A DNA stretch of 5,577 bases from Planctomycetaceae bacterium (GTDB lineage Bacteria; Planctomycetota; Planctomycetia; Planctomycetales; Planctomycetaceae). Under the pieces are notes generated by a model, which was given only the letters and a program-made list of their open reading frames with translations, had not been told where the DNA came from and did no database searches. The translations under genes and the position numbers were made by a program. Positions 1 through 5,423 of the stretch are shown piece by piece (position 1 is the stretch's first letter; every line of letters starts with the position of its first letter). Location: contig WFOZ01000872.1 of the NCBI GenBank assembly GCA_015487825.1, positions 1-5,577 on the forward strand, in the 5' to 3' direction.

Positions 1-18
1 CATCTTGTTGCTACGCAA

Positions 19-41
19 CCCAACCGCTAAAAGCGGATGGG
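19..41. repeat. Short hairpin in the left non-coding stretch
   Basis: The arms CCCAACCGC (19-27) and GCGGATGGG (33-41) pair over nine positions with one A-A mismatch, around a TAAAA loop. No gene is visible in positions 1-245, and no T-tract follows on either strand, so a Rho-independent terminator is unlikely. It looks more like an intergenic palindromic repeat unit, but no second copy of this unit lies in the window. Pairing is seen directly; its function is unknown. Confidence 0.45.
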
Positions 42-101
42 CTACCCAATTATTTCAATATTTCCTGCCACTTTTGCGCAGCATTTTGTTGATAAGATAC
101 T

Positions 102-143
102 AACGTGTTCCGGCTTGATTTGCTCGTGAATAATTCGAATTAA
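102..143 (+). repeat. Degenerate dispersed repeat, copy A
   Basis: This stretch matches 5235-5275 in the same orientation. Over the core (111-143 against 5244-5275) about 26 of 32 aligned bases agree with a single one-base gap, including the uninterrupted block TTGCTCGTG and the block ATTCG. The next bases upstream (AAC-T-TT) also agree in part. Both copies are non-coding. The 3' end of this copy contains the perfect 12-bp palindrome TAATTCGAATTA (131-142). It is probably an old interspersed element; it is not bounded by target-site duplications that I can see. Confidence 0.55.
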
Positions 144-144
144 C

Positions 145-171
145 GTATCATGGCTCACAGAGCCGTGATAC
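145..171. repeat. Strong hairpin downstream of ribBA
   Basis: The arms GTATCATGGCT (145-155) and AGCCGTGATAC (161-171) pair over 11 positions with one G-T wobble, around the loop CACAG; closing C-G would give a 12-bp stem. It lies about 75 bp past the ribBA stop in the direction of ribBA transcription. The bases after it on that strand are AT-rich (GTTAATTCGAATTATT) but not a true T-tract. It could act as a weak terminator or as a 3'-end stabilising stem of the ribBA transcript, or be part of the adjacent dispersed repeat. Confidence 0.5.
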
Positions 172-245
172 ACAATTTCTTTGTTATTCAAAACAGTTTT
201 GAACACAGAATAATCTATTTGCGTGATGCTGTTCTGACCGGAATT

Positions 246-1520
246 TTATTGCTCTTCTCTCTCGAGATCATCCGGGAGATTGTGCCCCATTTTATCTCGT
301 TTTGTGGCGAGGTATTTTTCGCGATTTTTCTCTGGCGGGGCGATAATCGGTAGCTGTTCAACAACTTTCAAATCGACCCATTTCTCAAACGCTTCGGTTT
401 TCTTTGGATTGTTTGTCAGCAGTCGGATTGACGAAAGCCCGAGATCTTTCAATATTTGCAGCCCGACCATAAAGTCCCGCTGATCCGCCTTATAACCAAG
501 TTTGAGATTGGCTTCGACAGTATCCAGCCCCTGGTCCTGAAGCTGATAAGCCTGCAGTTTTGCGGTCAGCCCGATTCCGCGACCTTCCTGGGGAAGGTAG
601 ACAACGACCCCTGCTTCTGCCTGAGCTATCATTTCCATCGCCATGTGTAACTGTTCTCCGCAGTCGCAACGTAGCGATCCCAGAATATCTCCCGTAAAGC
701 AGGAGGAATGCATTCGAACCAGCGGTGCATCAACAGCTTCTAAATCTCCCCAGACAATCGCCAGCGGCTCCTGATCTTCATGCTCAACTTTGTAAGCGAT
801 AAACGTAGGCGTTCCGTAATCTCTGGTTTGAATTGGCACTTCTGCAACCCGGCTGACTAAATGTTCGCGTTGCCTGCGATATCGAATTAAACTTGAAATC
901 GAAATGATGGGCATTTCAAACTGTGTCGCCATCGCTTTCAATTCTTCTGAATTTGCCATTCCCGAGCCGGTCGGGCTAAGAATTTCGATTAACGCTCCAA
1001 CCGGATGCTTCCCTGCCAGTCTCATTAAATCAACAGTCGCTTCGGTATGTCCCGCCCGTCTGAGAACTCCTCCTTCTTTAGCCAGCAGAGGTGAGATGTG
1101 ACCGGGGCGAACAAAATCTTCCGGTTTAGAGGTTGGGTCAGCCAGTGAGCGGATTGTTCTGGCCCGGTTTTCTGCACTCACCCCTGTTCCTGCATCAAGA
1201 TGATCGACCTGCACAAGAAAATTCGTATGATGCACGGTCGTATTAGGAGTTTGGCCAGCCGCCAAGCCCAACTGTAAACGCTGAGCCTCTTCTTCAACCA
1301 TTGGAACGCAAAGCACTCCGCCCCCTTGCCTGAGCATCAGATTCACCATTTCAGGGGTGATCGACTCGGCTGCACAAATGAAATCGCCTTCGTTTTCCCG
1401 ATCGCTGGCATCGACAACGATTACGGTTCGCCCTTCGCGAATCGCCTGGATTGCCTTTTCAACGCGATCATAATCAATTTCCTGATCGTCCTGTTCACTG
1501 TTTTCAGGTAGAGTCATCAT
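246..1520 (-). CDS. ribBA: Bifunctional 3,4-dihydroxy-2-butanone-4-phosphate synthase / GTP cyclohydrolase II (RibBA)
   Basis: A cytosolic 424-residue enzyme supplying both riboflavin precursors: ribulose 5-phosphate to 3,4-dihydroxy-2-butanone 4-phosphate plus formate (RibB half, about 15-215), and GTP to the 2,5-diaminopyrimidinone phosphate (RibA half, about 225-410). RibB marks are DRENEGD (40-46), TGVSA (112-116), RPGH (138-141), HTEAT with His158, and Glu179. RibA marks are zinc ligands Cys274, Cys285 and Cys287 in HSSCFTGD...RCDC, QEGRGIGL (311-318), Tyr325, Arg348, NNPKK (370-374) and terminal KMGH. All expected catalytic residues of both halves are present, so both should be active. 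I chose the ATG at 1518-1520 because family homology begins just after it; the next ATG (1515-1517) is equally possible. The open frame runs up to 1790, but that extension resembles nothing and overlaps the divergent gene's start. No Shine-Dalgarno is seen. The gene stands alone, divergent from the FG-GAP gene. Confidence 0.96.
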   Translation of the reverse strand: MMTLPENSEQDDQEIDYDRVEKAIQAIREGRTVIVVDASDRENEGDFICAAESITPEMVNLMLRQGGGVLCVPMVEEEAQRLQLGLAAGQTPNTTVHHTNFLVQVDHLDAGTGVSAENRARTIRSLADPTSKPEDFVRPGHISPLLAKEGGVLRRAGHTEATVDLMRLAGKHPVGALIEILSPTGSGMANSEELKAMATQFEMPIISISSLIRYRRQREHLVSRVAEVPIQTRDYGTPTFIAYKVEHEDQEPLAIVWGDLEAVDAPLVRMHSSCFTGDILGSLRCDCGEQLHMAMEMIAQAEAGVVVYLPQEGRGIGLTAKLQAYQLQDQGLDTVEANLKLGYKADQRDFMVGLQILKDLGLSSIRLLTNNPKKTEAFEKWVDLKVVEQLPIIAPPEKNREKYLATKRDKMGHNLPDDLEREEQ

Positions 1521-1541
1521 TTCACTAACGGTTAATTTCAA

Positions 1542-1571
1542 TATATGTATACAAGACGTCTTATGTCTCAA
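1542..1571 (-). promoter_or_regulatory. Candidate ribBA promoter
   Basis: Read on the minus strand, TTGAGA (plus positions 1566-1571) could be the -35 box and CATATA (1542-1547) the -10 box, with an 18-bp spacer. Transcription would then start near 1535, giving a leader of about 15 nt before the ATG at 1520. This fits the absence of both a Shine-Dalgarno and a riboswitch. The -10 match is mediocre and AT-rich alternatives nearby (for example TATATT one to two bases further on) cannot be excluded. Confidence 0.3.
1546..1562. promoter_or_regulatory. Abutting palindromes between ribBA promoter boxes; possible operator
   Basis: TGTATACA (1546-1553) and AAGACGTCTT (1553-1562) are perfect palindromes of 8 and 10 bp sharing one base. 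The longer one sits wholly within the spacer of the proposed ribBA promoter, a place where a repressor or a MerR-type activator could act. Symmetry is seen directly; binding is inference. The same site is about 170 bp upstream of the divergent FG-GAP start. Confidence 0.35.
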
Positions 1572-1728
1572 AGAAAACAGGGCTATTCCTGGTTCTTTGC
1601 TTCTCCCAATAGTGCAATTCACTAATACTGAAAGTAGGATAACAACCACGCACTGGCTGATGAAGTCTGAGAGCGTTAATCTTCCTATTGAGTCTCCATC
1701 ATTTCCTTCATGCAGATACGGAACAGAT

Positions 1729-3030
1729 ATGCCCGCAGCTTTACGGTTATCCATCCTGGTGGTGTTGCTGACTCTGATTCCGCTTATCACGTGGTTCCTG
1801 CTTCCCCAGGTCCCTCATTTACGTTCTCCTGCTGAAATTTTTTCGGGAGGGAAAAAATATCCGGCCTCGCCACTGGAGTTTGATTATGTCCAGGCCGGCT
1901 CGGATTTTGGCGGCTATCCACTGATAACGAATGTTCAAGTTCTTGATTTCGATGGTGATGGAATCAATGAAATACTCGCCTGCGATGCGTCAAAAAATTC
2001 GGTCTCTCTTTTTTCATTATTGCCGCAGACAAAGTGGAAAGAGCAGGTCATTATTTCAGATGTTGCGGTACCGGCTCATGCAACGTGTGTTGATATCGAT
2101 CTGGATGGCGATCTGGATGTTATTGTTTCTGAACTGGGTAATATCCAGCCGGACGATGGTATCATCGGGCGAGTGGAGCTGTTTGAAAAAAAAGGCGAAA
2201 AATTTGTTCGCCATCTTCTGCTAGATCATGTTCGACGTGTGGCTGATGTTCAATCGGGAGATTTTGACAAGGATGGTGACATCGATTTGGCTGTGGCCGT
2301 GTTTGGGCATAATCGCGGGGAAGTGCTCTGGTTGGAAAATCAGGGAAACTTCAAATTTCAAAAACATGAACTGCTCGTTGCCCCGGGAACGATTCATGTT
2401 CCTGTTGCAGATTACGACTTGGATGGAGACCTCGATATTGCAGCGATTGTCACACAGGATGAAGAAGAGTTGTGGGGGTTTGAAAACCTGGGTAATGGTC
2501 AGTTCAAAAAGCGAAAAATATGGATGACGATTAATCTCGATTTTGGAGGTGCCGGCCTGGTGAAGGCGGATTTGGATCAGGATGGTGATCAGGATCTGAT
2601 CCTGCCTGCCGGCGACAATCTCGAAGACAGAGACGCTTACCCACAGGCCTATCATGGGTGCTACTGGTTTGAAAACAAGGGAGACTGGAATTTTGAAATC
2701 ACCAAAATATCTGATCTTGGCGGAACGTATGCCGCAGATGTTGGAGATCTCGATGCTGATGGGGATCTCGATCTGGTTTTAGTCAGCATGACCAATGACT
2801 GGAACACTCCGGGCACTGCCAGTGTTGTCTGGCTGGAGAATGATGGGCAACAGAATTTTACAACCTGGCAAATCGCGAGTGAGCCGATTCACCTGACAAC
2901 AGTTGCAGTAGGAGATCTTGATGGTGATCAGAAAGCAGATATCGTTGCCGGCAGTATGAATCTACTGAAACCATTCCAGCGACTTGGACGGGTTTCAGCC
3001 TGGATTAACGGGCCGCAGGAGGAAAAATGA
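1729..3030 (+). CDS. Membrane-anchored FG-GAP/VCBS seven-bladed beta-propeller protein
   Basis: 433 residues. Residues 7-26 form an uninterrupted hydrophobic segment (RLSILVVLLTLIPLITWFLLP) after a short n-region with one arginine, i.e. a signal anchor or signal peptide without an obvious cleavage site; the rest should lie outside the cytoplasmic membrane. Seven calcium-loop motifs of the DxDxDGDxD type begin near residues 73, 122, 178, 228, 281, 340 and 396, spaced 49-59 residues, as in FG-GAP/VCBS propellers. Most are followed by a strand of the form WLEN-G (VLWLENQG, CYWFENKG, VVWLENDG). The last repeat ends at VSAWINGP, and the segment before the first loop (LEFDYVQAGSDFGGYPLI) resembles the strand that follows WLEN-G, so blade seven probably closes by N- and C-terminal strands together. 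Such domains typically bind proteins or glycans; no catalytic motif is visible. The ATG at 1729 puts the hydrophobic stretch at the N-terminus; an ATG at 1660 is the alternative. It overlaps the next gene by 4 bp. Confidence 0.88.
   Translation: MPAALRLSILVVLLTLIPLITWFLLPQVPHLRSPAEIFSGGKKYPASPLEFDYVQAGSDFGGYPLITNVQVLDFDGDGINEILACDASKNSVSLFSLLPQTKWKEQVIISDVAVPAHATCVDIDLDGDLDVIVSELGNIQPDDGIIGRVELFEKKGEKFVRHLLLDHVRRVADVQSGDFDKDGDIDLAVAVFGHNRGEVLWLENQGNFKFQKHELLVAPGTIHVPVADYDLDGDLDIAAIVTQDEEELWGFENLGNGQFKKRKIWMTINLDFGGAGLVKADLDQDGDQDLILPAGDNLEDRDAYPQAYHGCYWFENKGDWNFEITKISDLGGTYAADVGDLDADGDLDLVLVSMTNDWNTPGTASVVWLENDGQQNFTTWQIASEPIHLTTVAVGDLDGDQKADIVAGSMNLLKPFQRLGRVSAWINGPQEEK
3017..3022 (+). promoter_or_regulatory. 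Strong Shine-Dalgarno for the TPR gene
   Basis: A perfect AGGAGG lies inside the last codons of the propeller gene, four bases before the ATG at 3027. That start codon overlaps the upstream TGA as ATGA. Overlap plus strong ribosome binding site indicates termination-reinitiation coupling and fixes the start of the downstream gene. It is the only strong Shine-Dalgarno among the genes in this window. Confidence 0.85.
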
Positions 3031-3797
3031 TTTACGTTGTCAGAGTAGTCATCATGCTGCTGGTGTTTGAAGTTGTAGCCTGCGGCTATCTTCTTTCCAG
3101 CAAAATGCTAAGCGTTGAACCTGCAGTTCCTGCATTTTATCTGGATGATCCTTTATTGCGGAGGACTTTTGAGAAACTTTCGCGTCAGGCTCAGTCCGGA
3201 AATGATCTGGATTGGCAACATCTGGCGGAAGCATTGCTGGGGCAGGGTTATTATGCCTATGCAGAATCCAATTATCGAGAGGCTTTGAAATTGAATCCTG
3301 ATAATGTTGAGGCTCGCTTCGGGTTAGCTTTTTGCCTCGACAAAATGGGACGTACAGAATCAAGCACTCGTGAATATCGTATTTTCCTCGAAAAAGAAAC
3401 CAGAAGACCTGAAAGTCAGAAGTTGGTTTTCTATGCAAAATATGCCATCGGAAGAAACTTTCTGCGGGAAGAGAAACTGCCTGAAGCAGAAAAGGAGTTT
3501 CGGGAAAACAGCAAATTTATCCCTGCAAATTATCAGCTGGCAAAATTACTGATCCGCTCTGAGCGAGCAGAAGAAGCACTGCCGCTCATTAATAAAAATC
3601 TGAAAGGCATCCCCTTTTCTCTCGGGTTTCATTTTCTGAATTATTTAGCAATGCAGGAACTGAATCGACCGGAACAGGCACAGTCTGCCAGAGAAATGAT
3701 AGAAAAATCGGCTTATCTGGTCTCTCTGAATTTCAATAACGATTATATCGATCCCTTTTACATGAAGTATGGCCAGGAACGAAACGCAACTGAATAG
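3027..3797 (+). CDS. TPR-repeat protein with hydrophobic N-terminus (possible lipoprotein), partner of the FG-GAP protein
   Basis: 256 residues. The N-terminus (MIYVVRVVIMLLVFEVVACGYLL) has one arginine and a hydrophobic run to about residue 23. Val16-Val17-Ala18-Cys19 fits a lipobox, so the protein could be a lipoprotein modified at Cys19 or stay as a single-pass anchor; Glu15 inside the run is unusual for both. About five TPR-like helix pairs follow at roughly 63-91, 97-125, 137-166, 168-196 and 202-229. The first is the clearest, with the L-A-L-G-Y-A-Y-A-L-P pattern. The C-terminal 25 residues are rich in Asn, Asp and aromatics and match no motif I know. TPR scaffolds bind other proteins, and the 4-bp overlap with the propeller gene makes that product the obvious partner. 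The start is fixed by AGGAGG. Function is otherwise unknown. Confidence 0.85.
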   Translation: MIYVVRVVIMLLVFEVVACGYLLSSKMLSVEPAVPAFYLDDPLLRRTFEKLSRQAQSGNDLDWQHLAEALLGQGYYAYAESNYREALKLNPDNVEARFGLAFCLDKMGRTESSTREYRIFLEKETRRPESQKLVFYAKYAIGRNFLREEKLPEAEKEFRENSKFIPANYQLAKLLIRSERAEEALPLINKNLKGIPFSLGFHFLNYLAMQELNRPEQAQSAREMIEKSAYLVSLNFNNDYIDPFYMKYGQERNATE

Positions 3798-3828
3798 TGC
3801 AGGTTGCTGTTCTCAGAAGTCAGGCTGC

Positions 3829-5037
3829 TTAAAGAAGCGGGACTTCACCGGTATTTTCGCCACGTTCGTAAACAACGTGTGCCCGACCAATGAGCAGTGG
3901 GTCGATTGTTCCTATTTTATCCAGGTTTTTATCAGGGTAACCCAGTTTGTGCAGAATGTATCGCATAGTGTTGAGCCGGGCTCGTTTCTTGCAGTCTGAC
4001 TTCACCACCGTCCAAGGGGCATCAGCGGTGTCTGTGTAAAAGAACATCGCTTCCTTGGCTTTGGTGTATTCATCCCATTTATCGAGTGAGGCTTTATCAA
4101 CAGGAGAAAGTTTCCATTGCTTCAGCGGATGAATTTCACGATTCTTAAATCGTCTACGCTGTTCTTTTCGACTGACAGAAAACCAGAACTTAATTAAATG
4201 GATGCCGCTATGTGTCAAGTTGCGTTCAAACTCGGGAACTTGTCTCATGAATTCAACATATTCATCCTGCGTACAAAAATTCATGACATGTTCGACACCA
4301 GCCCTGTTGTACCAGGAGCGATCGAACATCACTATTTCTCCGGCTGTCGGTAAGTGTTGAACGTATCGTTGGAAGTACCACTGACCACGCTCTGTTTCTG
4401 TTGGCTTTTCCAGAGCAACCACACGCGCACCACGAGGGTTAAGGTGTTCCATGACTCGCTTAATGGTCCCCCCTTTACCAGCTGCATCGCGACCTTCGAA
4501 AATAATGACGACCTTCTGACCTGTTTTCTTCACCCACGCCTGAAGCTTCAGTAGTTCGACCTGCAACTGATACTTCTGTTTCTCGTACCGTTTACGAGAC
4601 ATCAGGTTTTTGTACGGATAGCCTCCCTTACGCCAGTCGGAAGACAGAATATCATCCGGGTTCTGCTTGCTTTTTTCGATCGGCGGAATTCGATATTTGC
4701 TTAATGCTTTTTTGATGACATCCACATCATCAGGAGAAGTCCCATCCAGGATTGCTGAAAGAACTTTAGCCAGAGTGTCGGCATCATGGGGTGGAATGCC
4801 TCTAATAACATCTTTCACCGCTGAGATTTTTGCTTCCTGAGCCGCTTCGGTCTTCTTCGAGACAACAAACTTCTCGATCCCGGCTTCTGTCCGGGCGGGA
4901 TCGACATCTCCCCGGTTCACGGTGCGAGGTTGACCGTTTACACTCTTTGTGGTTTTTGTAGACTTCTTCCGCGACTTTCTGGAAGCCTTGGGAGAAACAG
5001 TTTTGTCGGTCGCTTTGCGAGGTTGTTTAGTAGCCAT
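3829..5037 (-). CDS. ppk2: Polyphosphate kinase 2, class I (polyphosphate-dependent nucleotide kinase)
   Basis: 402 residues from the ATG at 5035-5037. PPK2 enzymes move phosphate between inorganic polyphosphate and nucleotides in the cytosol; class I members phosphorylate ADP or GDP, reversibly. The core spans about 130-370. It has Walker A FEGRDAAGKGG (about 180-190), then GQWYFQRYVQHLP, the Walker B region FDRSWYNRAGVE (238-249), the lid segment RRRFKNREIHPLKQWKLSP and the YTDT...APW segment. The WYNRAGVE form points to class I rather than class III. All catalytic elements are intact. The N-terminal 130 residues exceed the core: residues 2-42 carry 14 Lys/Arg and one acidic residue, followed by a helical stretch. 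The C-terminus runs about 30 residues past the core. The start gives a typical MATK opening; an ATG at 5121 would add 28 residues with no homology or Shine-Dalgarno. It converges on the TPR gene with 31 bp between stops and no clear terminator. Confidence 0.95.
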   Translation of the reverse strand: MATKQPRKATDKTVSPKASRKSRKKSTKTTKSVNGQPRTVNRGDVDPARTEAGIEKFVVSKKTEAAQEAKISAVKDVIRGIPPHDADTLAKVLSAILDGTSPDDVDVIKKALSKYRIPPIEKSKQNPDDILSSDWRKGGYPYKNLMSRKRYEKQKYQLQVELLKLQAWVKKTGQKVVIIFEGRDAAGKGGTIKRVMEHLNPRGARVVALEKPTETERGQWYFQRYVQHLPTAGEIVMFDRSWYNRAGVEHVMNFCTQDEYVEFMRQVPEFERNLTHSGIHLIKFWFSVSRKEQRRRFKNREIHPLKQWKLSPVDKASLDKWDEYTKAKEAMFFYTDTADAPWTVVKSDCKKRARLNTMRYILHKLGYPDKNLDKIGTIDPLLIGRAHVVYERGENTGEVPLL

Positions 5038-5046
5038 GATGAGACA

Positions 5047-5055
5047 AATATAGCA
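5047..5055 (-). promoter_or_regulatory. Candidate extended -10 of the PPK2 gene
   Basis: On the minus strand this reads TGCTATATT, an extended -10 (TGn plus TATATT) with no good -35 at 16-18 bp (GTGCAA is the best at 17). Transcription would begin near 5040, within a few bases of the chosen ATG at 5037, giving a leaderless or almost leaderless message. That agrees with the lack of a Shine-Dalgarno. A second possibility is TTGACT near 5127-5132 with an AT-rich -10 about 18 bp on, giving a longer leader. Confidence 0.3.
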
Positions 5056-5160
5056 TGATAAAAGACCTGTTGCACCAATTTTAAGCGATCCATCAGACGA
5101 TAAATCCGATTTTTTTCCCATTGAGTCAATCGCCTCGGCAATAGTCCTCAGTAGGGGCTC

Positions 5161-5180
5161 ACGCTATCCCGGATTATTCA
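5161..5180 (-). repeat. Inverted, weaker relative of the dispersed repeat (copy B)
   Basis: On the minus strand the 20 bases TGAATAATCCGGGATAGCGT agree with copy A (127-146) at 15 positions, including an unbroken TGAATAAT and the CGT end, and with copy C (5259-5278) at about 13. It is flanked by GGCTCAC at 5156-5162, a word that also lies 3' of copy A (152-158). Relationship is likely but the match is short enough that chance is not excluded. Confidence 0.35.
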
Positions 5181-5234
5181 TCAGACCCTGGTCACTGGCT
5201 CACGGTTCCTTTCATCTCGCATAAACCGAACGCG

Positions 5235-5275
5235 AACTTATTGCGGCTGAATTGCTCGTGCATGATTCGGGCTAA
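5235..5275 (+). repeat. Degenerate dispersed repeat, copy C
   Basis: This is the direct-orientation partner of 102-143, sharing CGGCT-GA-TTGCTCGTG and ATTCG blocks. It differs from copy A by a one-base deletion and about six substitutions in the core. Unlike copy A, its 3' half forms a GGGCT/AGCCT hairpin, so the fold differs although the left half is conserved. Confidence 0.55.
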
Positions 5276-5284
5276 AGCCTGAAT
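5265..5284. repeat. Hairpin at the 3' end of repeat copy C
   Basis: ATTCGGGCT (5265-5273) pairs with AGCCTGAAT (5276-5284) over nine positions with one G-T wobble; opening the innermost T-A pair leaves a TAAA loop. No T-tract follows, so it is better read as part of the repeat than as a terminator. Confidence 0.45.
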
Positions 5285-5299
5285 TCCAATTCCAGCCTT

Positions 5300-5330
5300 A
5301 TTGAGACTGTTGAATTGCCACCGTCTCAGT
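5300..5330. promoter_or_regulatory. Inverted repeat abutting the -35 box; possible operator
   Basis: TGAGAC (5302-5307) and GTCTCA (5323-5328) are perfect inverted half-sites with centres 21 bp apart, about two helical turns. Pairing extends by a T-G wobble and an A-T pair to 5300/5330. The right arm touches the proposed -35 box of the downstream gene. Spacing of two turns suits a dimeric regulator bound on one face, but regulation is inference. Confidence 0.35.
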
Positions 5331-5358
5331 TGAAAACCGATGGTCGTTCAGATACTGT
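5330..5358 (+). promoter_or_regulatory. Candidate promoter of the right-edge gene
   Basis: TTGAAA (5330-5335, five of six to the sigma-70 -35) and TACTGT (5353-5358, keeping T1, A2 and T6 of the -10) are separated by exactly 17 bp. Transcription would start near 5365, giving a leader of about 59 nt before the ATG at 5424. Confidence 0.4.
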
Positions 5359-5411
5359 AAAACAAGGTATACATGATTTTGCCTGAGGCTTCGGTATCGG
5401 GCAGCAGAAAA

Positions 5412-5416
5412 AAGGA
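5412..5416 (+). promoter_or_regulatory. Ribosome binding site of the right-edge gene
   Basis: AAGGA ends seven bases before the ATG at 5424, a normal spacing. It supports this ATG over the in-frame ATGs at codons 12 and 16. Confidence 0.6.
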
Positions 5417-5423
5417 AACGCCA

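Larger units (their letters stand above)
5038..5423. other. 386-bp non-coding divergent region
   Basis: No convincing reading frame fills the gap between the PPK2 start and the right-edge gene. From left to right it holds a possible PPK2 promoter, two GGCTCAC words (5156-5162 and 5197-5203) around an inverted relative of the dispersed repeat, a fuller direct repeat copy with its own hairpin, an inverted repeat, and a likely promoter with ribosome binding site for the gene at 5424. I see no tRNA, riboswitch or insertion-sequence end. Confidence 0.7.

Noticed and set aside
1597..1728. Upstream starts (TTG 1597, ATG 1660) for the propeller gene
   Set aside because: They would bury the signal-anchor segment behind 23-44 polar residues and have no Shine-Dalgarno; ATG 1660 stays possible but less likely.
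1521..1790. 90-residue N-terminal extension of the ribBA frame up to an ATG at 1790
   Set aside because: It overlaps the divergent propeller gene's start and membrane anchor, resembles no RibB sequence, and family homology begins right after the ATG at 1520.
2185..2192. Run of eight A's in the propeller gene as a slippage or frameshift site
   Set aside because: No alternative frame gives a sensible product, there is no stimulatory structure visible, and the normal frame reads through with conserved repeats on both sides.
1931..2527. Two successive plus-strand frames (1931-2224, 2228-2527) overlapping the propeller gene
   Set aside because: The main frame is intact with evenly spaced calcium loops throughout, so these are shadows and not evidence of a frameshift.
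2221..2655. 144-residue open frame on the minus strand inside the propeller gene
   Set aside because: It mirrors the repetitive Asp/Gly-rich coding sequence on the other strand, has no ribosome binding site and shows no recognisable domain.
3798..3838. Bidirectional terminator between the TPR and PPK2 genes
   Set aside because: Only a 4-bp stem (GCTT/AAGC) without T-tracts can be drawn; too weak to call.
4938..5141. Small minus-strand frame overlapping the PPK2 start
   Set aside because: It is out of frame with PPK2, is arginine/lysine-rich only because it shadows the basic tail, and lacks a ribosome binding site.
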